Position numbers and translations under genes: made by a program. A DNA stretch of 64,000 nucleotides from Marinihelvus sp963695135 (lineage in GTDB: Bacteria; Pseudomonadota; Gammaproteobacteria; Xanthomonadales; SZUA-36). The stretch spans positions 1,178,001-1,242,000 of the forward strand of contig CAVOGA010000001.1 in NCBI GenBank assembly GCA_963695135.1. Reading direction: 5' to 3'. The notes beneath the pieces were generated by a model. The model was given only the letters and a program-made list of their open reading frames with translations. It ran no database searches and was not told the DNA's origin. Of this stretch, positions 39,854 to 48,031 are shown piece by piece. Position 1 is the first letter of the stretch. Every line of letters starts with the position of its first letter.

Positions 39854-41149
39854 TCACTGCGGTGTCCACTGAAAACGCAGGCTCAGGCTGAGTGGATCAA
39901 AGCCGTTAAATTCGCTGCCCGGGCGGTCCACATCGATGACCTTGACCAGGTTGGTCATCAGGCGAAACTGGCTGTTCAGGTACCAGTTAAAGCCAAGCGA
40001 AATATTGGATTCCTTGCCGCCGTTAATGTCCTTGTCACTGAGGTTGACGTGGCTGACCCGGGCGGCGAGTTCAAAGGCGCCTATGCCCCCGTTCAGCACC
40101 GGCTCGCTGACTTGCACGTAATTGAATTTGCCGGCGCCGAAGTCGTAATTTCTATGGTCGTTGGTAAGAAACCAGCTGACAAAGAAATAGGCGCCGTGAA
40201 AGTCCACGTCGGGCTCCCCGCTTCTTGCAACGCGCGTTCCGATCAGTTCCGATTGCCAGCTGAAGCGGCCATTGACCTGGGCAGCGGAAACGCCAAGGCG
40301 GGTAATTTCGCTGGCGCCGGCGATTTCCCCCGTGTCGACGTAAAAGTCATTGATCGTGTGAATTTCCGGCCGTGTGCGAAACTGGGTGCTGCCGCCGCTG
40401 GCATTCCATCGATAGGAGAACGAGGCGCCGAGGTGCGTGAATTTGCCGTCGGTCGCCTGCAGGGGTGCTTTGACATAGCGGCCGATAATGCCCTGGCCTT
40501 GCTCGCGCAGATTGTCCTGGGTCACATTAAACAGCACCAGGGCGGCGTTCAGAATCCGGTCCGGGTCGCGCCGCAAGATCGAAACCGAAGCGCTTCGATC
40601 GTCGGCGATCGCCTCGATGGGGAGCGCTTCTTCCATAAAGGTCAGTCCGGAGGACTGGCTGGGAGATTCCAGGCCGAAATACGGGTCACTGACCCCGATC
40701 TCCAGCAACGTCCGGTCCCAGCCGGTGTAGAGCAGGGCGCTGTTACCGATTTCCAGTCCACCGCCCTCGATGTAATTCGCCGTCAACTTCAAGCGCCAGT
40801 TACGCTTCAGGTCCCGGTAGTAGCCGAATCGCGCTTTCCGGACCACCCATTTCGCGCCTGGCGGTTCGCCGTTCAGTGGGCCGTCAATGTAAAGCTCCAG
40901 CCCCCAGTGCCCGCCCAGCAACGGGATATTCCGCTCCATCAGCAGCTCATTGATGTAAGGCGTATGGGACATCGCCGGGCCAAGAACGGCGTTGACAATG
41001 GTTTCCTCTTTTTTCTCCTGTGCGCTGGCATGGGCCAGAAACAGAAAACCGCTCAGCATGACCAGTAATTTCAATGATCCGATACGACGCGCAGCTTGTC
41101 GCTGGGTAAGGTTTGCTGAAAGCCGGCCTGGAAAACGGTCATGTTTCAT
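39854..41149 (-). CDS. OprP/OprO-like phosphate-selective porin
   Basis: The ~431-residue protein resembles the O/P porin family. A signal peptide (LLVMLSGFLFLAHASAQ) is followed by strands such as RKARFGYYRDLKRNWRLKLTANY, YTGWDRTLLEIGV and GEPDVDFHGAYFFVSWFLT. The last residues SLRFQWTP are barrel-like. Pho regulation cannot be judged here. The N-terminus is uncertain: ATG codons at 41149 and 41191 both precede a long leader. It is the first gene of the leftward envelope block and is divergent from cbpA. Confidence 0.75.
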   Translation of the reverse strand: MKHDRFPGRLSANLTQRQAARRIGSLKLLVMLSGFLFLAHASAQEKKEETIVNAVLGPAMSHTPYINELLMERNIPLLGGHWGLELYIDGPLNGEPPGAKWVVRKARFGYYRDLKRNWRLKLTANYIEGGGLEIGNSALLYTGWDRTLLEIGVSDPYFGLESPSQSSGLTFMEEALPIEAIADDRSASVSILRRDPDRILNAALVLFNVTQDNLREQGQGIIGRYVKAPLQATDGKFTHLGASFSYRWNASGGSTQFRTRPEIHTINDFYVDTGEIAGASEITRLGVSAAQVNGRFSWQSELIGTRVARSGEPDVDFHGAYFFVSWFLTNDHRNYDFGAGKFNYVQVSEPVLNGGIGAFELAARVSHVNLSDKDINGGKESNISLGFNWYLNSQFRLMTNLVKVIDVDRPGSEFNGFDPLSLSLRFQWTPQ

Positions 41150-41344
41150 GATGACTGCACGATCAACGCCCTGGTTCATTGCCTGGTTCACTTCAGCTAC
41201 GAATCATACGGGTAGTTGATGATCAAGCGCACCTCCGGCGCACAGAATGGCCTCGGGGCGTCTTGTGATTGCTGCCCTTGGGTTAAACTTGAATCCTGGA
41301 AACGCGGCATTCCGCGAGGTCAACATGCAGCAGCAGGAAATCGC

Positions 41345-42298
41345 ATGAAGTTCAAAGACTACTACGAGGTGCTTGGCGTGGACCGCAAGGCCACGGCCGA
41401 GGACATCAAGCGCGCCTACCGCAAACTGGCCCGCAAGTATCACCCGGATGTCAGCAAGGAGTCCGATGCCGAAGCGCGCTTCAAGGAAGTGGGCGAGGCT
41501 TACGAGACCCTGAAAGATCCGGAAAAGCGCGCCGCCTACGACCAGCTCGGCCAGGGCTATGCACACGGCCAGGATTTCCGCCCGCCGCCCGGCTGGGATG
41601 GTTCGCAGGGCTACGGCCAGGGTTTCGACAGTTCCGAGGCCTTCAGTGATTTCTTCGAGGAGATTTTCGGCGGCGGCCGCCGGCCGGCCGGTGGATTCAG
41701 CTCTGGCCGGCGCAGCGCACGCATGGATGGCGAGGACGTAACGGCGCGCATCACGGTGGCGCTTGAGGACGCTTTCGCGGGGGCCAAGCGACAAATCTCT
41801 TTCGACACCAGCGAGGTGGGGGCGGATGGCAGGCCGCGGCGCAAGCAGAAGACACTGAATGTGCGAATTCCCAAGGGCGTGAAGGCCGGCCAGCGGATCC
41901 GCCTGGAAGGGCAGGGCGGGCCGGGATATGGCGAGGGCGCGCGACCCGGCGATCTTTACCTGCAGATAGATTTCGCACCCCATCCACTGTTCGAAGTGGA
42001 CGGAAGCAACATTCGGTCCAGGCTGGAGCTTGCGCCATGGGAAGCAGTGCTTGGCACCACGGTCTCCGTGCCTACCCTGGGCGGCACCGTTGACCTCAAG
42101 ATTCCCGCCGGTTCGAACAGCGGGCAGCGGCTGCGTCTGAAAGGCCGGGGCCTGCCCGGCAAGACGCCGGGTGACCAGTTTGTGGAACTGCGTATCGTCA
42201 CACCAGTCAAACCGGATGAGGCCGTCCGGGCCCTGTACGAGCAGTTGAAAGAAAAAGAAGGTTTTAATCCGCGTATTCGCGAGGGGGTGAAGGCATGA
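41345..42298 (+). CDS. cbpA: DnaJ-type co-chaperone CbpA
   Basis: CbpA is a J-protein partner of DnaK. In E. coli it also binds curved DNA. The 317-residue product has an N-terminal J domain with KYHPDV (the HPD motif), a Gly/Phe-rich linker (residues ~75-120) and two C-terminal substrate-binding domains (VRIPKGVKAGQRIRLEGQG, LKIPAGSNSGQRLRLKGRG). It lacks the DnaJ zinc finger. The stop overlaps the start of cbpM by four bases. Confidence 0.94.
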   Translation: MKFKDYYEVLGVDRKATAEDIKRAYRKLARKYHPDVSKESDAEARFKEVGEAYETLKDPEKRAAYDQLGQGYAHGQDFRPPPGWDGSQGYGQGFDSSEAFSDFFEEIFGGGRRPAGGFSSGRRSARMDGEDVTARITVALEDAFAGAKRQISFDTSEVGADGRPRRKQKTLNVRIPKGVKAGQRIRLEGQGGPGYGEGARPGDLYLQIDFAPHPLFEVDGSNIRSRLELAPWEAVLGTTVSVPTLGGTVDLKIPAGSNSGQRLRLKGRGLPGKTPGDQFVELRIVTPVKPDEAVRALYEQLKEKEGFNPRIREGVKA

Positions 42299-42576
42299 GC
42301 CGCTCCGATGAAGTGATGGCAATGGTCACCCTGGATCGATCCGTTCGATTCACCCTGGATGAATTCTGCCGCGCCTGCGGGGCGCGCCAGACCCTGGTGG
42401 TGGAAATGATCGAGCACGGCATCATCGACCCTGATGAGTCGGGCAAGACGGCGCGTTTTCACGGCGAGGCCCTGGTGCGGGCGCAGATTGCGACCCGCCT
42501 GATCCGTGACCTGGGCGTCAATATGCAGGGCGCCGCACTGGCCATTGAATTGCTCGAGGAACTGGACAGGCTCTGA
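42295..42576 (+). CDS. cbpM: Chaperone modulator CbpM
   Basis: The 93-residue product is a MerR-like helical protein that binds the J domain of CbpA and inhibits it. The segment FTLDEFCRACGARQTLVVEMIEHGII and the C-terminal NMQGAALAIELLEELDRL are typical. ATGA overlap with cbpA indicates translational coupling and balanced production. Confidence 0.92.
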   Translation: MSRSDEVMAMVTLDRSVRFTLDEFCRACGARQTLVVEMIEHGIIDPDESGKTARFHGEALVRAQIATRLIRDLGVNMQGAALAIELLEELDRL

Positions 42577-42643
42577 CCCCGGTTTCCGACGGCTGTTGCC
42601 GCGCTTAGCAGGTCCTTCACACCCGGGCCGCTACGCTGCGCGC

Positions 42644-43045
42644 ATGAGACTGTTTATCGCCTACCTGGCCGGGCTGTTGGCCTTTTTCCTGATCGATATC
42701 GTATGGATTACCCTGGTGGTTGTGGATGCCTACCACGCCGCGCTGGGTCCGCTGATCATTGAAGATCCACGGTTAGTCCCCGCTGTTGCTTTTTACCTGC
42801 TGTACGTGGGTGGGCTGGTGTTGCTGGCGGCGCGCCCGGCGCTCAGGGAGGGATCAGCAAAGCTCGCCCTGGGCAACGGCGCTCTCGTGGGACTGTTTGG
42901 CTACGGCACCTATGCGCTGACCAACTACGCCATGTTCAAGGACTGGACCTGGCACCTGGTGTGGACGGACATGCTGTGGGGCATGCTGATCAGCAGCACC
43001 GTGTCGCTGGTGGTCTACCTGGTTGCCCGGCCACGTGCTGCCTGA
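42644..43045 (+). CDS. DUF2177 integral membrane protein
   Basis: The 133-residue protein has four predicted membrane helices and matches the DUF2177 family: FLIDIVWITLVVVDAYHAALGP at the start, LFGYGTYALTNYAMFKDW in the middle and DMLWGMLISSTVSL near the end. Its function is unknown. It converges on bchJ, and a GCCCGTC/GACGGGC hairpin lies across the shared 3' ends (43056-43075). Confidence 0.8.
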   Translation: MRLFIAYLAGLLAFFLIDIVWITLVVVDAYHAALGPLIIEDPRLVPAVAFYLLYVGGLVLLAARPALREGSAKLALGNGALVGLFGYGTYALTNYAMFKDWTWHLVWTDMLWGMLISSTVSLVVYLVARPRAA

Positions 43046-43064
43046 AGCCGGTTGAGCCCGTCGA

Positions 43065-43685
43065 TCAGGACGGGCGCAACTCAAACCGGCACATCTCATC
43101 ACCCTTCGCGCAGCAGTGCGTGTGCTCCAGTTTGATGGAGCGGTCTACCAGCTTGCGAAACATGGTCAGGATAACGGCGCTGTGCCAGGGACAACCCGGC
43201 GTGGCCAGCGGGTTATCCGTGATCTCCAGGCTCACCAGTCTGATACCGGAGGTTTTGCACTGTCCGGAGCCGGCAAAAGTCCACGCATGGCTTTCAATGG
43301 CCCGGCGCAGTATGGGCGCTGCCAGGGGCGCCGGCAGCACGCGCAACACAGCCCGGGCCGGTGCCGGGATCCGGTTGGCAATCACGTAATCGGCGGTTCC
43401 GCGTCCCGCGTCGGTCAGCACCTCGCGCGCCAGCGATTCGGGCAGTTCGCTGCACACCGCTTCGAACAACCTGAGGGCGTGCTCTTCGGGCACCATGGCC
43501 AGCGGCGGACGAGCAAGGTACTGGATAACGCTGGCCCGCCTGAATACTGCCTCCATGCCTGCCTTGCCCGCGTGTTCCCGCAAGGGCTTGAGGAGCTGCA
43601 GGACCGCGTTGGGGCCGACAACCCCAGCTTCCCGCCGCGCGAGGGTGGCGCTACGTTGTACGAGAACCTGGCTCATGCCTGTCAT
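43065..43685 (-). CDS. bchJ: BchJ, V4R-domain bacteriochlorophyll biosynthesis protein
   Basis: The ~206-residue product has the V4R (4-vinyl-reductase) domain at its C-terminus, including the metal-binding-like CKTSGIRLVSLEITDNP and HTHCCAKGDEMCRFELRP. BchJ was first proposed to be a vinyl reductase. Later work assigns true 8-vinyl reduction to BciA/BciB and suggests BchJ is an accessory, substrate-delivery protein. It follows bchE by 18 bases on the same strand, the usual purple-bacterial pairing. Confidence 0.88.
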   Translation of the reverse strand: MTGMSQVLVQRSATLARREAGVVGPNAVLQLLKPLREHAGKAGMEAVFRRASVIQYLARPPLAMVPEEHALRLFEAVCSELPESLAREVLTDAGRGTADYVIANRIPAPARAVLRVLPAPLAAPILRRAIESHAWTFAGSGQCKTSGIRLVSLEITDNPLATPGCPWHSAVILTMFRKLVDRSIKLEHTHCCAKGDEMCRFELRPS

Positions 43686-43703
43686 TGTGCCGGCGCCGGC
43701 GTG

Positions 43704-45335
43704 TCAGGCGCCGGTCTCCTCTGGGACACGATTTTCCGCCAGTTGCTCGCGGCCACCGCCGCACACGCGAATTTCAAGCGTGTCGCCGGCTTTTTCCAGG
43801 CGCTTGCGGTCGGCCCGCTCCTTGCTGGACTCCCAGTCATCCGCTGCCTGGTAGGCGCGCTGCCGGGACCGGTCAAACTTGAAATCGACGTTTTTCTTGG
43901 ACTGCGGCCCCCAGTAATTGACCTTGCCCAGATCGTAGAACTTGCGCTGGAATCCGGCCTTGGCGAAGGCCTTCAGGCAACCGAGCAGATAGCGCCTCCG
44001 GTAGCCGCTGCCCCGCCAGGGGTAGTGGAACAGGGCCTTCTTCATGTAGAAGCGCCGGTAGTTGTTCATCACCCGGTCGAGCAGTTCCGCGCGATCCATG
44101 GCCTCCGGCTTCATGATGGGGGTCACGAAGTTGTACTTTTCAAAGTCGAACACTTCGACCTTGTCGCCCAGTTCCTTGAACAGGGGCGTAAACGGCCAGG
44201 GCGTGTACATGGCCCAGTTGGCCAGGTCCGGCTGCCAGTCCCAGGCCATGCGGTAGGTTTCCTCGAGCGTTTCCGCCGTTTCGTTCTCCAGGCCGACGAT
44301 GAACTGCGCCTCCACGAAGATATCCGCCTCGCGCAGCAACTGGATCGCACGGCGGTTCTCGTCCACCCGCGTTTCCTTGTTGAACAGGTCGAGTTTCATC
44401 TGGGCTGCAGCCTCGGTGCCCAGGGAGACGTGCACCAGCCCGGCCTTGCGATACAGCGGCAGCAGCTTTTCGTCGCGCATGATGTCGGTGACGCGTGTAT
44501 TGATGCCCCACTGAACGCGTTCGGGCAGCCCACGGGCGATGAGCTCCTCGCAGAAGGCGATGAATTTCTTACGGTGGATGGTGGGCTCCTCGTCGGCGAG
44601 GATGAAAAAGCCCACATCGTGCTCGTTCACCAGTTTCTCGATCTCATCCACGACCTTCTTGGGGTCCCGGATGCGGTAATCGCGCCAGAACTTCCACTGC
44701 GAGCAGAAGGAACAGGTGAAGGGGCAGCCGCGGGCCATGTTCGGAATGGCCACCCGCTTGTTGAGCGGCACGTAGATGTACTTTTCCCATTCCAGCAGGG
44801 ACCAGTCAGGCTCCAGGGAGTCCAGGTCCTTGACCGTCGGCGCCGCCTTGTTGGCAATGATTTCCGAGCCTTCCCGGTAGGCGATGCCCTCAATGGAGGC
44901 CTTGTCGTCCGGCCAGCGTCCCTCGTCAATGGCGCGGACCAGGTTAAGCAGAATCTCCTCACCCTCGCCGCGCACGATCACATCCAGTTCCGGCGCCTCC
45001 GCGAGGACCTGCTGGTACATGAAGGTGGCATGGATCCCGCCCATGACTGTGATTGCCTGCGGCACGTGCTCGCGGGCGATGGCGGCAACCTTCTCAGCCT
45101 TGTAAATGGACGGGGTAATGGCGGTCACGCCAACGATATCCGGCTGGATTTCGACCAGCCTCCTGGCCAGTTCCTCATCCTCGATGTTGTTGGTCATCGC
45201 ATCGATAAAGTGAATGTCCGTGTAACCGGCCTTCTTCAGCGGGCCGGCAAGATAGGCCGCCCAGGCCGGGGGCCAGTTGCCGGCGATCTCGGCGCCGCCG
45301 GAGTGATAGTTGGGGTGTACGAGGGCTATACGCAT
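43704..45335 (-). CDS. bchE: Oxygen-independent Mg-protoporphyrin IX monomethyl ester cyclase BchE
   Basis: BchE forms the isocyclic E ring of bacteriochlorophyll without O2, using radical SAM chemistry and cobalamin. The 543-residue product has an N-terminal B12-binding domain (DIVGVTAITPSIYKAEKVAAI, VMGGIHATFMYQQ) and the radical-SAM CxxxCxxC motif in GCPFTCSFCSQW near residue 200. It also has a C-terminal region specific to BchE (KALFHYPWRGSGYRRRYLLG). The ATG at 45335 has GTGGAGAAAAAC upstream. A palindromic FNR-like box lies 50 bases upstream. Confidence 0.95.
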   Translation of the reverse strand: MRIALVHPNYHSGGAEIAGNWPPAWAAYLAGPLKKAGYTDIHFIDAMTNNIEDEELARRLVEIQPDIVGVTAITPSIYKAEKVAAIAREHVPQAITVMGGIHATFMYQQVLAEAPELDVIVRGEGEEILLNLVRAIDEGRWPDDKASIEGIAYREGSEIIANKAAPTVKDLDSLEPDWSLLEWEKYIYVPLNKRVAIPNMARGCPFTCSFCSQWKFWRDYRIRDPKKVVDEIEKLVNEHDVGFFILADEEPTIHRKKFIAFCEELIARGLPERVQWGINTRVTDIMRDEKLLPLYRKAGLVHVSLGTEAAAQMKLDLFNKETRVDENRRAIQLLREADIFVEAQFIVGLENETAETLEETYRMAWDWQPDLANWAMYTPWPFTPLFKELGDKVEVFDFEKYNFVTPIMKPEAMDRAELLDRVMNNYRRFYMKKALFHYPWRGSGYRRRYLLGCLKAFAKAGFQRKFYDLGKVNYWGPQSKKNVDFKFDRSRQRAYQAADDWESSKERADRKRLEKAGDTLEIRVCGGGREQLAENRVPEETGA

Positions 45336-45384
45336 GTTTTTCTCCACTTTTGGGACACCTTACACGGGGAAAAGCGGATCAAAT

Positions 45385-45398
45385 TTGACGCGCGTCAA
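45385..45398. promoter_or_regulatory. FNR/FixK-type palindrome upstream of bchE
   Basis: TTGACGCGCGTCAA is a perfect 14-bp palindrome matching the FNR/FixK-family pattern TTGAY-N4-RTCAA. Its centre is about 56 bases before the bchE start. An oxygen-responsive regulator fits an oxygen-independent cyclase; no binding has been shown. Confidence 0.65.
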
Positions 45399-45424
45399 GT
45401 TCTCGCGAGGAAGCGGCAGGAAAC

Positions 45425-46282
45425 TCAGCCGTGGGTGTGTTTCCGCAGTCGAGTTTGACGAAGACTGATAACGGCGAGCGCCGTGATGTTCATCAGCAGC
45501 GCGTAGGTCACGCTGGCGGCGGCGAGCAGCGGTTCGCCGATCACGCTCAGCGCAAGGGTCATGCCCAGGGCTGCGTTCTGAATGCCGCATTCCATGGCCA
45601 GGGCCAGTCGTGCGGGTTGGTCGGCCCTGGCCAGTGCCCCGATGAGCAGACCGCTGCCCATACCCAGCACGTTCAGCAACAGGCAGGCGGCGCCCAGGGT
45701 GGGCAGCGCGGCGGTAATCGCCCCCCAGTGCCTGGCAAACGTGTAGGTCACCATCAACAGAAACAACACGGTGGCCAGGCGGTGAAAGAATGTTTCGAGT
45801 CGCGGCGGGCAGCGCCGGCTTTCCCGCAGCCAGACGCCAAGGCTGACCGGGAGTAGAGTCACCAGCACCAGGCTGACAGTGATTTGCATGAAGGGCAGGG
45901 ACAGGGAATAAGACGCGCCGAGAAAATGCCCCAGTCCGGCGCCAACCACCAGCGGCACGGTCAGGAAGGCCAGCGCCCCGGTCAGCACCGACAGCGTAAT
46001 GCTCAGTGCAGTCTCACCACCGGCCAGCCGCGTCAGCAAACCGGCCGTTGCGCCTCCGGGGCAGGCGGCCAGGATCATCAGGCCGGCTGCCTGCATCGGC
46101 TCCAGGGGCAGCAGCGTGCCTACCGCGAGCGCGACCAGCGGCAACACGATCACCTGGGCCACCAGCCCGGCAAGCAGGATGCCCGGGCGCAGCAAAACCT
46201 CGGTGAACCGCCTGAGTTCAAGGCCCAGGCCCAGGCTGAACATGATCAAGGCCAGGGCCAGTGGCAACAGTGTTTCGATCAT
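45425..46282 (-). CDS. Bile acid:sodium symporter (BASS) family transporter
   Basis: The 285-residue protein has about nine or ten hydrophobic segments and BASS features: LGLELRRFTEVLLRPG, LAACPGGATAGLLTRLAGGETALS (sodium-site region) and ECGIQNAALGMTLAL. Its substrate is unknown; BASS members carry organic anions. The ATG overlaps the menA stop (ATGA), so it is coupled to quinone synthesis genes. bchE starts 89 bases further on. Confidence 0.85.
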   Translation of the reverse strand: MIETLLPLALALIMFSLGLGLELRRFTEVLLRPGILLAGLVAQVIVLPLVALAVGTLLPLEPMQAAGLMILAACPGGATAGLLTRLAGGETALSITLSVLTGALAFLTVPLVVGAGLGHFLGASYSLSLPFMQITVSLVLVTLLPVSLGVWLRESRRCPPRLETFFHRLATVLFLLMVTYTFARHWGAITAALPTLGAACLLLNVLGMGSGLLIGALARADQPARLALAMECGIQNAALGMTLALSVIGEPLLAAASVTYALLMNITALAVISLRQTRLRKHTHG

Positions 46283-47211
46283 GGCGTCAGGAAATGCACC
46301 AGGTCACCCGCAAAGAGGCCGGCGGCCAGCAGCACGCCCAGCAATGCATGAAACAGGACGGTCCAGCGCATCTGCCGGTTGAGTTCAGCGGCGTCCAGGG
46401 AGGCAAACAGCCGCACGCTGAGCCAGCCGGCGAGGGGCAGGCTCAGCCAGCACGGGGCCATCAGCGCTCCGCCCGGCTCCAGTACAAGCATGGGAAATGG
46501 CGCCAGCAGCAGGGCCGTGTTCAGCCAGCGGCTGGCGGGTTTTCCGAGCAGCAGCGCCAGGGTCCGGCGCCCGGCCTCACGGTCGGCACGCGCATCCCGG
46601 TAGTTGTTGATCAGCAGGACCGCAGCGGCCGGCAAGCCAAGCGCCAGGCCCGGCACCACGGTCACCAGCGGTAAGCTTCCGCCCTGGAGCAGGTAGCTGC
46701 CAAGCACTGCGGCGATGCCGAAAAACACCAGCACGAACACCTCCCCGCAGGGCGTGTAGGACAGCGGCAGCGGTCCGCGTGAATAGGCCCAGCCGGTAAG
46801 CAGGCCGGTCAGGCCGATGATCATGATTGGCCAGCCGCCTTTCCAGACCAGCAGCAGGCCCAGTACCAGGGCGGCAAGGAATGTGAGCCAGGCGGCCCGT
46901 TTGACTGCCCCGGCATCCGCCAGGCCGGAACCGGTGAGGCGGGTCGGGCCGGCCCGGCCGGGTCCGTCATTGCCCCGCTCGGCATCCGCCGCATCGTTAA
47001 ACAGGTTGGTGCCGGCCTGGATCAGGGCGGCGGCCAGCAGCGTTGTGGCAAGTATCAGCCAGTCAGGCATCACGCCCTCGCTCCACGCCAGGGCGCTGCC
47101 GACAATCACCGGGGCCAGCGCGAGCGACAACGTTTGGGGTCGCACACCCATCCAGCCAAGTCTCAGCCCCAGCCGGGCCCCCGCGACCTCTTGCCCGGGT
47201 GCGCTGCTCAT
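46279..47211 (-). CDS. menA: 1,4-dihydroxy-2-naphthoate polyprenyltransferase MenA
   Basis: MenA attaches the polyprenyl chain to DHNA in menaquinone synthesis at the inner membrane. The 310-residue product is a UbiA-superfamily protein with two Asp-rich sites, NLFNDAADAERGNDGPGRAGPTRL and INNYRDARADREAGRRTLA. The second is characteristic of MenA rather than of UbiA or BchG. The ATG at 47211 is chosen because earlier in-frame codons read as the non-coding spacer. ubiE lies 61 bases upstream. A related UbiA-family prenyltransferase cannot be fully excluded. Confidence 0.85.
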   Translation of the reverse strand: MSSAPGQEVAGARLGLRLGWMGVRPQTLSLALAPVIVGSALAWSEGVMPDWLILATTLLAAALIQAGTNLFNDAADAERGNDGPGRAGPTRLTGSGLADAGAVKRAAWLTFLAALVLGLLLVWKGGWPIMIIGLTGLLTGWAYSRGPLPLSYTPCGEVFVLVFFGIAAVLGSYLLQGGSLPLVTVVPGLALGLPAAAVLLINNYRDARADREAGRRTLALLLGKPASRWLNTALLLAPFPMLVLEPGGALMAPCWLSLPLAGWLSVRLFASLDAAELNRQMRWTVLFHALLGVLLAAGLFAGDLVHFLTP

Positions 47212-47272
47212 AACGGCGCGGCCAGAGTCGGAATGCGCGATCGGATCATCGGTGGTGTCATGGTCATGGTGG

Positions 47273-48028
47273 TCAGCTTGCTGCGCCGCGCGCATCCGGA
47301 ACAGCGGGCGCGCGGGTCCCCGTGTGAATGCAGGCGATACCCAGTGACAGGTTGCGATATCGGACGTCCGCAAACCCGGCGCTTTCCAGCATCGCTGCGA
47401 ACGCTTCTTGCGGCGGAAAACGACGGATTGATTCCACCAGGTACTGGTAGGCCGCCGGTTCCCCGGCGACCCAGGCGCCGAGGCGTGGAATCACCAGGTA
47501 AGAGTAAAGATCGTAGAACGGCCTGAACCCCGCGAGCGGACGGGAGAATTCCAGGCAGGCGAAGCGTCCGCCGGGCGCCAGCACCCGGTAAGCCTCGCTC
47601 AGCGCCTGGTCCAGGTGGGTGACATTTCGGAGCCCGAAGGCCACGGTGAGCGCGGTAACGGTTCCATCGGCGAAGGGCAGTCGCTCACCTTCCCCGGCCA
47701 CCCAGGCGATTGGCCCCCGGTCCGCATCGGCCTTGCCGACCCGCATCATCTCCAGGCTGGGGTCGCAGACCACGACCTGTCGCCCGGCCGTGCGGGCAGC
47801 CAGCGATGCCACGTCCCCGGTGCCACCGGCCAGGTCAACAAACAGACCCCGTTCGGGAAGACCCCGCACGAACCGTCGCTTCCACAGGCGGTGAATACCG
47901 AAGCTCATGATGTCGTTCATCAGGTCGTAGCGACCCGCAACATCATCGAACAGCGTGCGGATGCGTCGTTGACGCTCCGCTGGTGACACGGTCTCCCTGC
48001 CAAAACTGTTGTCGAGTTTTTGAGTCAT
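47273..48028 (-). CDS. ubiE: UbiE/MenG quinone C-methyltransferase
   Basis: UbiE methylates demethylmenaquinone and a ubiquinone precursor with S-adenosylmethionine. The 251-residue product has the start-proximal RIRTLFDDVAGRYDLMNDIMSFG block, the SAM motif VDLAGGTGDVASLAA and the FGLRNVTHLDQALSEAYRVLAPGG motif. A C-terminal tail of ~20 residues goes beyond the usual end. It lies three bases after the TonB-dependent receptor gene and upstream of menA. Confidence 0.92.
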   Translation of the reverse strand: MTQKLDNSFGRETVSPAERQRRIRTLFDDVAGRYDLMNDIMSFGIHRLWKRRFVRGLPERGLFVDLAGGTGDVASLAARTAGRQVVVCDPSLEMMRVGKADADRGPIAWVAGEGERLPFADGTVTALTVAFGLRNVTHLDQALSEAYRVLAPGGRFACLEFSRPLAGFRPFYDLYSYLVIPRLGAWVAGEPAAYQYLVESIRRFPPQEAFAAMLESAGFADVRYRNLSLGIACIHTGTRAPAVPDARGAAS

Positions 48029-48031
48029 TGG

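Noticed and set aside
43056..43075. Terminator between the DUF2177 gene and bchJ
   Set aside because: GCCCGTC/GACGGGC forms a hairpin but there is no T-run on either strand and it overlaps the bchJ coding end.
43116..45458. A 780-codon open frame antisense to bchJ and bchE
   Set aside because: bchE and bchJ are certain from motifs; the antisense product has no family features.
46279..47211. Bacteriochlorophyll synthase BchG instead of MenA
   Set aside because: The gene is a UbiA-family prenyltransferase in a photosynthesis region, but the INNYRD...D...GRRTLA site matches MenA, and ubiE is adjacent.
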